Shown in pieces: positions 8,947 to 18,223 of a DNA stretch of 64,000 nt. The position numbers and the translations under genes were made by a program. The stretch's first letter is position 1; every line of letters starts with the position of its first letter. The DNA is from Arthrobacter sp. V1I9 (GTDB lineage: Bacteria; Actinomycetota; Actinomycetes; Actinomycetales; Micrococcaceae): positions 3,224,001 to 3,288,000 of the forward strand of contig NZ_JAUSYU010000001.1 of assembly GCF_030817075.1 (NCBI RefSeq), read 5' to 3'. The notes beneath the pieces are model-generated. The model saw nothing but the letters and a program-made list of their open reading frames with translations. It did no database searches and was not told the DNA's origin.

Positions 8947-10446
8947 TCATGCAGGGTCAGCAGGATCGCGGACAAGGGGTGTACAGGCTGCGTCCGCCGG
9001 AAGCGGTTCACCGGTGGGACTTGTTGCCGGCGCATCCGGGGACGGGGTGAGTGTTTCCGGAGTGGGCTCCGCGGGGCAGGTCGCCGGCGCCGGGGAGGCA
9101 GAGGTCGGTGCGGGCGCTGTCGTAGGCGTCACCGCAGGTTCCGTGGGGTCCGGGGTCGGCGTCGGTGCCGGGGATGGCACAGTGGGAGCAGGGGACGGCG
9201 AGGGCGTCGGTTCGACAGGCAACGGCGTGACTTCAGGCGGGGTCGGCGTCGGGGTTGGGGTAGGCGTGGGGGTTGGGGTAGGCGTGGGGGTTGGGGTAGG
9301 CGTGGGGGTCGGGGTAGGCGTGGGGGTCGGCGTCGGGGTCGGGGTAGGCGTAGGCGTCGCGGACGGCGCACCCGGCGACGGCGTGGGCGCTGTCGGCGTC
9401 GTCGGCTGACTTGGTGAGGTGGGGAACGACGCGCTCGGTGTGCCCGACGGGGACGCACTGGCCGACGGCGTCAGCCGAGTGGGTGCAGGGCTCGCCATGG
9501 CGGGCCACAGCAGAGATGGGGAGGCGTGCGTCGCGGGCGTTCCTGCCTGGACTCCACCCTCATGGTCTTCGTCGTGATCATGGCTCAGCGGCATCGCCCA
9601 ACTGATTGTCCCTTGGGAGGGAGAACCGAATCCGGGCAGGTAGCTCCGCATCTCCTCGGATCCGCTGCCGCCCACAGGCCGGGCGGGCATCAGGCCCCAC
9701 TTCAGCGGGCTCGTGTGGCGGCCGTTGAGGATGGTTTCGAAGTGCAGGTGGCATCCCGTCGACCATCCGGTGCTGCCCACCTCGCCGAGGACCTGGCCGG
9801 CGTGAATCTCGTCGCCCGTACGGACGGCAATGGCGTCGAGGTGGTTGTACGTGGTGATGAGGCCGTTGCCGTGATCGATTTCCACCCTGTTGCCGCCACC
9901 CCAGGGGTGCCAGCCGGCGGCGCGCACCAATCCTGAGTCCGCAGCGTAGACGCTTGTCCCGCAGGCGGCCGCGTAGTCCTGGCCCAGGTGGAAGTCGCCG
10001 GCGGCCCCGGACAGCGGGCTCACCCGGAAACCGAAGGGCGAGCTGGCATTGAGCAGAGCCAGCGGCGCCATCAGGAACCCGGCCGGCGGTCTGCCAAATC
10101 CTGTTGTCCCCACCGTCAGCCGCGAGGAATTCTTCCCGCGGTAGCCGCCTATGGCTGCGTGGGGAAACTTAACGAGCGCACGCGGGTTCGTGAAGGCCGT
10201 AGCCTGCAGCATCCCGGCACCAACCCTGTCCGATGTCGGCTCGGCCGAGCGCCCGTCGGACGTGGAAGTTGTCCCTGCACCAAGCCCGGCCACGGAACCC
10301 GACGCCTCCCGCTCCACCGCGCTGCCGGTCAGGTTGAGGGACCAAATGGACATGGCAACAGCACCAGTAGCAGTCAGTGCCCGCAGAACCGACACCTTAG
10401 GACGGCGCACGTCGGTGTGCTTACCTGATTTTTGATAAGTCCCCAA
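8947..10446 (-). CDS. Secreted M23-family metallopeptidase with a Thr-Pro repeat tail
   Basis: About 499 residues. A basic N-terminus and hydrophobic stretch ([18 protein letters not shown]) form a signal peptide or anchor. The LytM/M23 domain spans roughly residues 145-260, with the zinc-site motifs HLGQDYA and CHLHFE, both complete, so the enzyme is expected to be an active cell-wall endopeptidase. The C-terminal half is low complexity: a run of about 20 Thr-Pro pairs followed by Pro/Ala/Thr-rich sequence, likely a wall-spanning tail. The start is uncertain: TTG at 10446 has GGAG seven bases upstream, and GTG at 10470 is an alternative. The gene is divergent from the MpaB-type gene. Confidence 0.82.
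   Translation of the reverse strand: MGTYQKSGKHTDVRRPKVSVLRALTATGAVAMSIWSLNLTGSAVEREASGSVAGLGAGTTSTSDGRSAEPTSDRVGAGMLQATAFTNPRALVKFPHAAIGGYRGKNSSRLTVGTTGFGRPPAGFLMAPLALLNASSPFGFRVSPLSGAAGDFHLGQDYAAACGTSVYAADSGLVRAAGWHPWGGGNRVEIDHGNGLITTYNHLDAIAVRTGDEIHAGQVLGEVGSTGWSTGCHLHFETILNGRHTSPLKWGLMPARPVGGSGSEEMRSYLPGFGSPSQGTISWAMPLSHDHDEDHEGGVQAGTPATHASPSLLWPAMASPAPTRLTPSASASPSGTPSASFPTSPSQPTTPTAPTPSPGAPSATPTPTPTPTPTPTPTPTPTPTPTPTPTPTPTPTPTPTPTPPEVTPLPVEPTPSPSPAPTVPSPAPTPTPDPTEPAVTPTTAPAPTSASPAPATCPAEPTPETLTPSPDAPATSPTGEPLPADAACTPLVRDPADPA
9232..9362 (-). repeat. Low-complexity Thr-Pro coding repeat (18-bp units)
   Basis: Within the M23 gene the plus strand repeats variants of GGGGTTGGGGTAGGCGTG, giving roughly 20 Thr-Pro dipeptides on the minus strand. 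At least three units are nearly identical in series. Such a tract can change length by slippage and is a common place for assembly collapse. Confidence 0.85.
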
Positions 10447-10611
10447 AGCCTGTCTCCGTAACGTAATCACCCGAACGCGTCCTGAAGGTATCTCCCATGG
10501 GACCACAGGGCCGGTAGCCTGTGAACCCCGTCCTATCGTGCGGGTAACAACTTGCGAAAACCTTGCGTACGTTCCCACTGCGCGCCCGATCGTGCGGGGC
10601 GAGAATGATAT

Positions 10612-11553
10612 ATGCGGAGTTTCCTTGGGAAATGGCAGGACGAACTTAAGAAAACCTTTACAGGCAAGGCCGATGAGGTTCCCGACTGGGTTCCGAAGCT
10701 GGCAGAGGGGGACGATCCGGGGTACCATCTGCCGGGTTCGGCAGTATGGGCTGTGCACGGCTCCATGTCGCCCATCGTTGCCGGAATCCGCACGCTGCTG
10801 ATGCAGTCCCTTCATCCCGGAGCCCTTGCAGGGGTGCACGAGCACTCAAACTTCCGTGAGGATCCCCTGGCCCGGCTCGCTGCCACCATCCGCTGGATTT
10901 TCACTGTTACCTACGGCTCGAAGGCAGCCGCTGAGGAGGCTTCCCGGCGGGTGCGGCGCCTGCACGAGCCGGTACAAGGCAGCTTCGTGGACAACCAGGG
11001 AACGCCGCGCGGCTACAGCGCCAACGATCCCGAGCTGGCCAGTTGGATCCACATTGCCTTCACGGACGCGTTCCTCACGGCCCATCAGTTGTGGGGCGGC
11101 CGCATCCCTGGCGGCCCGGACGCGTACGTCCGTGAATGGGCCCAGGCCGGCAGGCTGATGGGCGTGCCGGATCCGCCGATTTCCGAGGCGGACATGCGTG
11201 CGCGACTGGACCGGTTTTTCCGCAATGGTGACCTGCGGGTGGACAGCCGCGTAACGGAAACAGTGGACTTTATCCGCAATCCGCCCCTGCATCCCATGCT
11301 CCGGCCCGGTTACCGTATCCTCTTCGCGGGAGCCGTACACAGCCTCGATCCGAACTACCGCCGGATGCTCGGGCTGTCCGTACCGCGGCTCGGTCCGTTC
11401 CCGCTGCCGGTGAGGCTGGCCACCAAGGTGGTGCTCGTCGTCGTACGCCTGGCCCTGGGGCGCCGCGGTCCAAGCGAGCTGGCCGCACGCGAACGACTCC
11501 GCCGGCTTGGCTTTGTGGAGGCAGCCGGGCGCGGGCTGGTGGAACTGCGGTAA
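10612..11553 (+). CDS. Oxygenase MpaB family protein (DUF2236)
   Basis: A 313-residue protein matching the DUF2236/MpaB family: a tryptophan- and proline-rich N-terminus, then [36 protein letters not shown] with conserved histidines, and [18 protein letters not shown]. The family includes latex-clearing protein and MpaB, haem b-containing oxygenases; conserved histidine and arginine residues are present, but the substrate cannot be predicted. No signal peptide is visible. The gene starts at ATG 10612 and is followed by a strong hairpin at 11559-11593. It is divergent from the M23 gene with 165 bp between starts. Confidence 0.85.
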   Translation: MRSFLGKWQDELKKTFTGKADEVPDWVPKLAEGDDPGYHLPGSAVWAVHGSMSPIVAGIRTLLMQSLHPGALAGVHEHSNFREDPLARLAATIRWIFTVTYGSKAAAEEASRRVRRLHEPVQGSFVDNQGTPRGYSANDPELASWIHIAFTDAFLTAHQLWGGRIPGGPDAYVREWAQAGRLMGVPDPPISEADMRARLDRFFRNGDLRVDSRVTETVDFIRNPPLHPMLRPGYRILFAGAVHSLDPNYRRMLGLSVPRLGPFPLPVRLATKVVLVVVRLALGRRGPSELAARERLRRLGFVEAAGRGLVELR

Positions 11554-11558
11554 ACGAA

Positions 11559-11593
11559 AGAACCCGGTCCCGGCGCTGCCGGGACCGGGTTCT
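11559..11593. terminator. GC-rich hairpin between the MpaB-type gene and tRNA-Ser
   Basis: A 16-bp perfect stem, AGAACCCGGTCCCGGC paired with GCCGGGACCGGGTTCT, with a three-base loop. It ends five bases after the MpaB-type stop codon and just beyond the tRNA-Ser 3' end, so it can serve both converging units. The U tract is short. Confidence 0.75.
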
Positions 11594-11599
11594 TACCGG

Positions 11600-11684
11600 C
11601 GGAGAATGGGGGATTTGAACCCCCGAGGGCGTTAACCCAACACGCGTTCCAGGCGTGCGCCATAGGCCGCTAGGCGAATTCTCC
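11600..11684 (-). tRNA. tRNA-Ser(GGA)
   Basis: The minus strand folds as a class II tRNA. The acceptor stem GGAGAAT pairs with ATTCTCC, the T arm is GGGGGTTCAAATCCCCC, and the anticodon GGA sits in the loop CTGGAAC. A long variable arm (TGTTGGGTTAACGCCC) is typical of serine tRNAs. The discriminator is G and the terminal CCA is not encoded. It reads UCC and UCU codons. Confidence 0.95.
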
Positions 11685-11710
11685 AGCTGCTTCTGAATCA
11701 AAAGCAGATA

Positions 11711-11980
11711 CTAGAGTACCTGAACTTTTCCGCTTCGCCCAATCGAGGCTCCGGCGCCGGCACTGAAGGCTTTCCGGCCTCCCTGCGGACCGGTTCCCGG
11801 CTTGGCCTTAACCCAGAAATGGACGCCCCCAATGCGCCCATTCCACCGGTACACCGTTGAGCTGCCGGGTCCGGCTCCGTTCAGCCAGGCCCCATAGCTC
11901 ACAATCTGGAGATTGCCCCAATCGGTGTACATACCCATGATCGTGGGTGGCAGGGGGATAAGCAATGGATTTGCATTCAA
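11711..11980 (-). CDS. Small hypothetical protein, possibly a gene remnant
   Basis: An open frame of 89 codons; a shorter start at 11932 (MGMYTDWGNLQIVSYG) is possible. The translation has a non-random look, with tryptophans, aromatic residues and a basic C-terminus (HFWVKAKPGTGPQGGRK), but I do not recognise a family. It lies immediately upstream of tRNA-Ser in the same orientation. A good ribosome-binding site is missing, so it may be the C-terminal fragment of a lost gene or a chance frame. Confidence 0.35.
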   Translation of the reverse strand: MNANPLLIPLPPTIMGMYTDWGNLQIVSYGAWLNGAGPGSSTVYRWNGRIGGVHFWVKAKPGTGPQGGRKAFSAGAGASIGRSGKVQVL

Positions 11981-12009
11981 TTAGGGGGTCTTCCGGCACG
12001 ATGGGAAGC

Positions 12010-12360
12010 ATGACTGAGCTGCATGCCCTGGTGGTTTACGTTCCCCGGACCCACACGGAACCGGTCCTGAAGGCCATCGGCGACGCCGGGGCGGGCTGGA
12101 TCGGCAACTACTCCCACTGCTCGTTTGTCACCCCTGGAACTGGCCGCTTTACTGCCCACGACGGCGCCACTCCCTACCGTGGGCGGGTGGGAGCACCGGA
12201 GGAAGTGTCGGAGGACAGGATTGAGTGCGTGGTTGAACGGCACGCGCTTTCGGCAGTGGTGGCTGCCTTGCGGGCCGCCCACCCTTACGAGGAACCGGCG
12301 TTTATGAGCTGGCGGGTTGAGGGCTGGAGGCAGTCGGAGGCCGATTCGAGTCAGGCCTGA
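12010..12360 (+). CDS. Stand-alone YqfO/NIF3-type domain protein
   Basis: A 116-residue protein starting MTELHALVVYVPRTHTEPV. It contains GNYSHCSFVTPGTGRF and a C-terminal HPYEEPAF block. Both are hallmarks of the PII/CutA1-like domain inserted in NIF3 (DUF34) proteins such as YqfO. Here the domain exists alone, without the metal-binding NIF3 halves. Function is unknown, and trimerisation is likely by family analogy. An in-frame ATG at 12001 is an alternative start; neither has a convincing ribosome-binding site. It precedes the SRP RNA gene and is probably transcribed with or just before it. Confidence 0.8.
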   Translation: MTELHALVVYVPRTHTEPVLKAIGDAGAGWIGNYSHCSFVTPGTGRFTAHDGATPYRGRVGAPEEVSEDRIECVVERHALSAVVAALRAAHPYEEPAFMSWRVEGWRQSEADSSQA

Positions 12361-12381
12361 ACTTCGGGTAAAGTAACTCGC

Positions 12382-12474
12382 GGCCCCTCATGTGGCGTCA
12401 TCCTGTTGAACTCCCCCAGGACCGGAAGGTAGCAAGGGTAAATGGGCTCTGGCGGGTGCATGGGGGGTCTTTAC
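12382..12474 (+). ncRNA. ffs: Small bacterial signal recognition particle RNA (4.5S type)
   Basis: The region contains the diagnostic SRP domain IV sequence: CCAGGACCGGAAGGTAGCAA, with the GGAA tetraloop, opposite a complementary GGCGGGTGCATGGGGGG 3' arm that pairs with CCCCTCATG at the 5' end. The location just upstream of dnaX is the usual one in actinobacteria. Ends are estimated from pairing, to within about five bases. Confidence 0.88.
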
Positions 12475-12526
12475 TATTCCCCCACAGGGCGGCATACTGT
12501 CAGCCCGGATTGGTAGGGTTTTCTCT

Positions 12527-15500
12527 GTGACAGTTACTACCGCCCTCTACCGCAGATACCGTCCAGACTCGTTCGCTGACGTTATCGGGCAGGAACATGT
12601 CACCGAGCCGCTTATGACGGCTTTGCGGAAGAACCGGGTCAATCACGCCTACCTTTTTTCGGGTCCCAGGGGCTGCGGCAAAACCACTTCCGCCCGAATT
12701 CTGGCCCGTTGCCTGAACTGCGCCCAGGGCCCTACCGACACCCCTTGCGGCACCTGCCCCAGTTGCGTCGAGCTCGCCCGCGGCGGCTCCGGATCCCTCG
12801 ATGTCATCGAAATTGACGCCGCCAGCCACGGCGGCGTGGACGATGCCCGGGACCTGCGCGAGCGCGCCACGTACGCCCCTGTCCGTGACCGCTACAAAAT
12901 CTTCATCATCGATGAAGCCCACATGGTCACCTCCGCCGGGTTCAACGCCCTGCTGAAAATCGTCGAAGAACCCCCGGAACACATCAAGTTCATCTTCGCC
13001 ACCACCGAGCCGGACAAGGTCATCGGCACCATCCGCTCGCGGACGCACCATTACCCTTTCCGGCTGGTGCCGCCGGAGCCACTGATGGCCTACCTGGAAC
13101 TCCTCTGCAACCAGGAGAACGTTCCGGTTGCTCCCGGCGTGCTGTCACTGGTGATCCGCGCAGGGGGCGGCTCCGTCCGCGACTCGCTGTCCGTCCTGGA
13201 CCAGCTGATGGCGGGTGCCGGCCCCAACGGACTGGACTACGAACTGGCCGTGGCGCTGCTCGGCTACACCCATGCGTCATTGCTGGACGATGTTGTTGAG
13301 GCCGTCGCCGCGTCGGACTCCGCCACCGTTTTCCGCGCCGTGGACAGGGTCATCCAGACCGGCCATGACCCGCGCCGCTTTGTCGAGGACCTGCTGGAGC
13401 GTTTCCGCGACCTCATCATCGTCCAGGCCATGCCCGAAAGCGCCCAGACCATTCTTCGTGGCATGCCGGCTGACCAGATTGCGCGGCTAAAGAACCAGGC
13501 GCACAACCTCGGCGCCGCGGAGCTGTCCCGCGCCGCCGACGTCACCAACACTGCCCTTACCGAGATGACCGGCGCCACTTCCCCGCGGCTGCACCTGGAA
13601 CTCCTTTGCGCACGGATTCTGCTCCCCAGTTCGGAGCAGAACGAGCGCGGCATGGCTGCACGGATAGACCGTGTAGAACGGCGGCTGAACTACGCAGGGA
13701 ACGACGTCAGCGCTCCCGCCGCCGCAGCCCCACCTGCATCAGCCGGGCACCCTGCTATCACGCAGGCAGCTCCTGAGCCGGCCACACCCGCGCGGGCGGT
13801 TGCGGAACCAGCCGAATCCGCACAGCCGGCGCCAGCGGCCTCGCAGTCCCCCGCCGCCCGGCCATCAAGCCAGGAAACTGCTGCCGCCGCTCCGGAACCG
13901 GCACGTGCGCAATCGCCGGCCCCTGCGGCAACAGCCAGCACGGCCGGGGCGGACAGTCGTGCTCCCCTGACCGCTCCCCGGGTGAGCACCAGCGACTGGC
14001 CGGTCGAGGCCTCCGCCGATTCCCGCGCCGCCCGTGCGGACTCCCGTCCCGCCCTGGCCCGCCCCGCCCCAGGTCCCGCGGAAGGCTCGACAGCAAGCCC
14101 GTTGGGCGGGACGCCGAAACCAGGTACCGGCCAGGCTCCGGTTCCGGCTGCCCAGACCGCCCCTGCTGCTGCCGGGCCCGAACCGGCCGCCGCTGGATCC
14201 GCTCCTGCCGCAGCCCCTGCGGCCATGGGTGATGTGGAAGTGCTGCGCCGGGCGTGGCCGGATGTCCTGCAGACGCTGTCCAAGATCAAGCGCAGCACCT
14301 GGGCACTCGTTGAACCGAATGCACAGGTCAGTGCGTTCGACGGCCAGACCGTCACGCTTTCGTTCGCCACATCCGGACTCGCCGGCGCTTTTGGTCGGGC
14401 AGACCATTCCGAAAACCTGCGCCAGGCGATCCATAAGACTGTGGGCATCGACTGCCAGATCAACGCGGTGGCAGGCGGAAACTCCGGCCGGACGAGCTCT
14501 GAGCCAAACCCAAAAGCACCCGCTAGCCGGCCTGCCCCGGCACCTGCCACTAATCCGGCAACGTCAACTGCCACGGCCACTTCAGCCGATGTTGCCTGGG
14601 GACTGGCACCCGCTGTGCCGTCCCCGGCACTGGATGCACCCGAACCTTCCGCTACTGCCGGTTCTGCCCAAGGCCAGTCCCAGGGCACAGCGGAGGAGGC
14701 CGAATTCCCGCACAGGCGCAGTGCCTCGTCTTCTGCCGGGCCTCACACAGCCGGCCCTGGTCAGCCCGCTGCCGGCAACGGTCCTTCCCACACTGGGTCC
14801 GGTGTAGCAGGCGGCCCCGCCCAGGAGAGGCCTGCACCCGTCGCTGACCCAGCCAAGACTAGGCCCGAACACGCTGCTGACCCGTCTCCCGCCCTACAGG
14901 TGGCGGCCGGCGGCTCTTCCCAGGCTCCGCCTTCGCCGGTCCCTTCGCCGGCTTCTTCGGCTCAGGGAGACCCTTACGGCGGCGCAGGAGCAGACTACTC
15001 CTACTCGGACGATGACTGGGGACCTCCCCGGGACGAGGACGCACCCCCGCTGGAAGAGGAACCTCCCATGGACTGGGACCCTTCCGCGCGCTCCGGCAAC
15101 CGTTCCGCTCCGGCTACCGCCGCGGGCGGCACCACCGCCGCAGCCGGCCCAGCCCAACAGGGCACACAGCCCGGCACCCCGGCCTCCAACCGAACCTCGG
15201 TTGCCACGACTCCAACTGCCGCTGCCCCAGGCCTGGACGCTCCCGACCCATGGACCCGCGCCGTTGAGCAGGCACCTGGGGTTTGGGTTGTTGGGGAATC
15301 CAGCAACGTGGGCAGGAACGCACCTGCCGTGTTGCCCGAGAAGGAAGCGGTCGCGGCCCCCTCAGCCACACACTACGAACCCGCTGCTTCCCAGGTTCCG
15401 CCTTCCATCCCTGTTACAAAAGCCGGCTCTTCCATTGACGCCGAATGGGGTTTGGCTCCAACTGCAGCCTCGCCTGCAAAGGCGAGTACTCGGGCCACCG

Positions 15501-16006
15501 TTGCGGAACCTGTCCCCCCAAGCCCCGTTCCCGCGGGCTGCACGGTCCCAACAGGCGGCACGGTTCCCGCTGGCGCAGCGCCCTCGGCGACCACTCCCTC
15601 AGGTTCCGCTCGAGTGCCGGCACGCGAGTACGCCATGGCGTCAGCCGCACCTGCAGCGGCGGCTGCCCACACTGCTGCTGTAGCGGCACCCCCTGCTCCT
15701 GCGGTGCCCGCCCACAGTTCCCCTGCAACTTCGCCTGGTTCTACCGATTCGGCTGCGGCGGCGAACACCCGGCAGAGCCTCTACCAGCGCCTGTCCAACA
15801 GTCCGGAGGCCGAGGCGGGCCGGGCAAAGGCTCCTGCCCGCGCGGTTCCTGCAGCGGCCACCTACGTACAGGACATCCCCAGCGCCGACGATGAGACCAT
15901 TGAGGAATCCGGGGTGTTCGGTCGCGCAGCGGTGGAACGTATCCTCGGCGGGAAGCTGATCGAAGAGCGTTCCCTCGACGGCAGCACCGTTACACCCCGC
16001 TATTGA
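12527..16006 (+). CDS. dnaX: DNA polymerase III subunit gamma/tau
   Basis: A 1159-residue clamp-loader ATPase. The N-terminal AAA+ module starts ALYRRYRPDSFADVIGQEHV, with Walker A GPRGCGKTTSAR near residue 45, a zinc-binding cysteine cluster CLNCAQGP...CGTCPSC near 64-83, and Walker B IFIIDEAHM near 127. Domain III follows to about residue 375. A tau-type domain lies at about 570-650 (VLRRAWPDVLQTLSKIKR). It is flanked by about 700 residues of Pro/Ala-rich linker, which makes the protein much longer than the 643-residue E. coli tau. The C-terminus DDETIEESGVFGRAAVERIL is characteristic of actinobacterial members. The start is GTG seven bases after TAGGGT, so probably leaderless. recR follows 37 bp downstream. 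Confidence 0.97.
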   Translation: MTVTTALYRRYRPDSFADVIGQEHVTEPLMTALRKNRVNHAYLFSGPRGCGKTTSARILARCLNCAQGPTDTPCGTCPSCVELARGGSGSLDVIEIDAASHGGVDDARDLRERATYAPVRDRYKIFIIDEAHMVTSAGFNALLKIVEEPPEHIKFIFATTEPDKVIGTIRSRTHHYPFRLVPPEPLMAYLELLCNQENVPVAPGVLSLVIRAGGGSVRDSLSVLDQLMAGAGPNGLDYELAVALLGYTHASLLDDVVEAVAASDSATVFRAVDRVIQTGHDPRRFVEDLLERFRDLIIVQAMPESAQTILRGMPADQIARLKNQAHNLGAAELSRAADVTNTALTEMTGATSPRLHLELLCARILLPSSEQNERGMAARIDRVERRLNYAGNDVSAPAAAAPPASAGHPAITQAAPEPATPARAVAEPAESAQPAPAASQSPAARPSSQETAAAAPEPARAQSPAPAATASTAGADSRAPLTAPRVSTSDWPVEASADSRAARADSRPALARPAPGPAEGSTASPLGGTPKPGTGQAPVPAAQTAPAAAGPEPAAAGSAPAAAPAAMGDVEVLRRAWPDVLQTLSKIKRSTWALVEPNAQVSAFDGQTVTLSFATSGLAGAFGRADHSENLRQAIHKTVGIDCQINAVAGGNSGRTSSEPNPKAPASRPAPAPATNPATSTATATSADVAWGLAPAVPSPALDAPEPSATAGSAQGQSQGTAEEAEFPHRRSASSSAGPHTAGPGQPAAGNGPSHTGSGVAGGPAQERPAPVADPAKTRPEHAADPSPALQVAAGGSSQAPPSPVPSPASSAQGDPYGGAGADYSYSDDDWGPPRDEDAPPLEEEPPMDWDPSARSGNRSAPATAAGGTTAAAGPAQQGTQPGTPASNRTSVATTPTAAAPGLDAPDPWTRAVEQAPGVWVVGESSNVGRNAPAVLPEKEAVAAPSATHYEPAASQVPPSIPVTKAGSSIDAEWGLAPTAASPAKASTRATVAEPVPPSPVPAGCTVPTGGTVPAGAAPSATTPSGSARVPAREYAMASAAPAAAAAHTAAVAAPPAPAVPAHSSPATSPGSTDSAAAANTRQSLYQRLSNSPEAEAGRAKAPARAVPAAATYVQDIPSADDETIEESGVFGRAAVERILGGKLIEERSLDGSTVTPRY

Positions 16007-16043
16007 TCCAACCACTGTCCACCCCTAGCTAAAGAGGAAAAAC

Positions 16044-16643
16044 GTGTACGAAGGTGCTGTCCAAGAGCTGATTGACGAGCTCGGACGCCTTCCCGGCGTG
16101 GGCCCGAAATCCGCACAGCGGCTGGCGTTCCACATCCTTGAAGCGGACCCCCAGGACATGAAGCGACTGGTGGAGGCCATCACCTCCGTCAAGGAACGCG
16201 TCAAGTTCTGCACCGTCTGCGGCAACGTCACTGAGCAGGAACAATGCAACATCTGCCGTGATCCCCGGCGCGATCCGGCGGTAATCTGCGTGGTGGAGGA
16301 ATCGAAGGACGTCCTCGCCGTGGAGCGCACCCGTTCGTTCCGGGGCAGGTACCACGTGCTGGGTGGGGCCATTAATCCCATCGCCGGTATCGGCCCGGAG
16401 CAGTTGCGGATCCGGGAACTGCTCACGCGGCTGAACGACGGCGCCATCCAGGAAGTCATCATCGCCACGGACCCCAACCTGGAGGGTGAAGCGACAGCCA
16501 CGTACCTGGCCCGCATGCTGAAGACCATCGGGATCACCGTGACCAGGCTGGCGTCCGGGCTGCCCGTGGGCGGCGACCTCGAATACGCAGACGAGGTCAC
16601 GTTGGGGCGGGCTTTCGAGGGCCGCCGCAACGCCCTGACCTGA
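16044..16643 (+). CDS. recR: Recombination mediator protein RecR
   Basis: A 199-residue protein of full family length. The N-terminal helix-hairpin-helix is [19 protein letters not shown], the C4 zinc finger is [16 protein letters not shown] at about residues 54-69, and the Toprim domain contains [15 protein letters not shown] and [14 protein letters not shown]. RecR works with RecF and RecO to load RecA at gaps. The start is GTG 16044, supported by AAAGAGGAAAAAC immediately upstream. It forms the conserved ffs-dnaX-recR order. Confidence 0.96.
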   Translation: MYEGAVQELIDELGRLPGVGPKSAQRLAFHILEADPQDMKRLVEAITSVKERVKFCTVCGNVTEQEQCNICRDPRRDPAVICVVEESKDVLAVERTRSFRGRYHVLGGAINPIAGIGPEQLRIRELLTRLNDGAIQEVIIATDPNLEGEATATYLARMLKTIGITVTRLASGLPVGGDLEYADEVTLGRAFEGRRNALT

Positions 16644-16657
16644 GATTTTGGCATTCG

Positions 16658-17048
16658 ATGGCCGCGGGAGAGGTCGCACCTCTGGTCACCGAGCGGCTTG
16701 TCCTGCGGCTGGTTGATGGTGGGGACGAGGACGCCAGTCATAGGTACAGGGGCGACCCTGGAGCCACCCAGTTCCTCTCGCACGGTCCCCTTGATGGCGT
16801 ATGTCCTGCATCCCGACCACCAGCACCACGGGTACGGCCGTGAGGCTGCGGCGGCGCTGGTGGCGTGGCTCTTCACGCAGTGCGGGGTCAGCACCGTTAT
16901 CGCCGCAGTCTACGAACCCAACAGTCCCTCCATCCGGCTCCTGCAAAGCCTTGGGTTCCGGCTGGACCCCGGCGTCCCTACCGACCAGGACACGGCCGGC
17001 AAGGGCTTCCCCCTACTGATGTTCCGGCTGGACAGCCCGCAGGACTGA
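16658..17048 (+). pseudogene. GNAT-family acetyltransferase, disrupted by an internal deletion
   Basis: The first part (from ATG 16658) reads MAAGEVAPLVTERLVLRLVD and GATQFLSHGPLD, the usual N-terminus of a RimJ-like GNAT enzyme. From about 16790 the family resemblance continues in another frame as MAYVLHPDHQHHGYGREAAA and VYEPNSPSIRLLQSLGF, the acetyl-CoA-binding and C-terminal parts. The middle strand segments are missing, so a deletion of roughly 150 bp with a frame change has joined the two ends. Neither part alone would be active. It follows recR by 14 bp. Confidence 0.75.
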
Positions 17049-17072
17049 CCCGGCCCTGTCCAGCGGGCCGGG
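17049..17072. terminator. Hairpin between the GNAT remnant and the ABC permease
   Basis: CCCGGCCC and GGGCCGGG form an 8-bp perfect stem with an 8-base loop between two convergent units (GNAT remnant stop at 17048, permease stop at 17090). There is no U tract on either strand, so it may be a weak or factor-assisted terminator. Confidence 0.5.
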
Positions 17073-17089
17073 CCTGTCCGGAGTCATCA

Positions 17090-18223
17090 CTAGGCGATAC
17101 GCGTTCCCCGTGCCAGCCGGTGGGCAGGCGTGCGGAGTGAACGCCAGCCCAGCCACATCAGCAGCGCTGCCAGTAGGAGTTGCAGGCCTAGGCCCAGCGG
17201 CCACAGCGGCGTGGACTGCGCCAGATACTGCGGCTTGACCTCCCCGTTGGCGCACGGATAGGTACCTTCGGGACCGGCAAGCGCGTTCCGGGCTCCCTGA
17301 CTGATGCTTTCGATCGCCCCTACAGAGCGGAAACCCTCCTGACCCGTGCGGTCGGGATAGGGGATGGCGTCAGCCACCACCACGTACGGGTTCATTGCCA
17401 GCAGCCAGGCTACCCGTTCGGTGCGCATAATACTCTGTTCCTGCAATGGCCCTGAGCAGGTGTATCCGGGTTCCACCGGCCCGTTGCTGGGGGGCTCGAA
17501 CGAGCGGTACTGAGCCTGGTTCGCCATGATTGTGCCCTGGGTAAGCCCCGTGCCCAGCCCGAAGGCGATCAGTGTGCCGATTGCCAGCCCGGCCACTGCC
17601 AGGTACGTGACCACGATGGAGAACAGCGGCCTGCCGGCTAGCGCTGAGATGCCAACACCGATGGCACACACAACACCCACCTCAAGCGCCAGCATCAGCA
17701 GGGCCACCAGCACATGGCCGGGAGTCATTCCGCCCAGCGCCACCCCGATCACCAGGAACGGGGTGCTCGCCACCAGGAACGCGAGGGCTGCGGCCCATGC
17801 TGCGAAAAACTTGCCCCAGAGGATCTGGCCGGGCTGCAGCAGCGTCACCTGGAGGATGGCCAGCGTGCCGCCGGCGCGGTCACCGTTCACCGCGTTGGCG
17901 GAGAGCGCCGGGGCAACGAGCAAGGCAAACAGCAGGACAAAGGCCAGGACCACCTCAAAGATCATCGAGCCGGGCCCCGACTCAGGCGGCTGGACGTAGC
18001 CCGGGAATTCCCGTTGGGCCGCCTGCGAGGCGTTCCAGCTGGCCCAGGTCAGCCAGGTCACCAGTCCTGTGAGGACAAACCAAATGGCCAGCATGATGTA
18101 CCAGCCGCGGGACCGCAGCCGTTGCTTGAGCTCCAGGACCACCACGTCCCTGACTCCGGCCAGGTAGCCGCCGGCTCCCGTTGAGCCGACGATGTGCTGC
18201 CGGTTTTCTGTCGTGTGGCTCAT
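17090..18223 (-). CDS. ABC-2 type transporter permease
   Basis: A 377-residue membrane protein. A cytoplasmic N-terminus (VVVLELKQRLRSRGW) leads into the first membrane helix (YIMLAIWFVLTGLVTWLTW). At least five more hydrophobic segments follow, including VVLAFVLLFALLVAPALSA, AALAFLVASTPFLVIGVAL and LGLGLQLLLAALLMWLGW. A large external loop with two cysteines lies before the last helix. ABC-2 permeases usually export drugs, lipids or polymers; the substrate is unknown. The start ATGA overlaps the stop of the ATPase gene at 18220-18223, so the two subunits are translationally coupled. Confidence 0.88.
   Translation of the reverse strand: MSHTTENRQHIVGSTGAGGYLAGVRDVVVLELKQRLRSRGWYIMLAIWFVLTGLVTWLTWASWNASQAAQREFPGYVQPPESGPGSMIFEVVLAFVLLFALLVAPALSANAVNGDRAGGTLAILQVTLLQPGQILWGKFFAAWAAALAFLVASTPFLVIGVALGGMTPGHVLVALLMLALEVGVVCAIGVGISALAGRPLFSIVVTYLAVAGLAIGTLIAFGLGTGLTQGTIMANQAQYRSFEPPSNGPVEPGYTCSGPLQEQSIMRTERVAWLLAMNPYVVVADAIPYPDRTGQEGFRSVGAIESISQGARNALAGPEGTYPCANGEVKPQYLAQSTPLWPLGLGLQLLLAALLMWLGWRSLRTPAHRLARGTRIA

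Noticed and set aside
9232..9362. Regular repeats that superficially suggest a CRISPR or minisatellite array
   Set aside because: The units are contiguous, without spacers, and lie inside a coding region encoding Thr-Pro pairs. No CRISPR array or cas gene exists in the window.
10447..10611. Possible cyclic-di-AMP riboswitch upstream of the M23 peptidase, as found before actinobacterial wall hydrolases
   Set aside because: The conserved ydaO core segments cannot be found. Only short dyads (TCCCATGGGA at 10493-10502 and ACAGGCTACCGGCCCTGT) are present.
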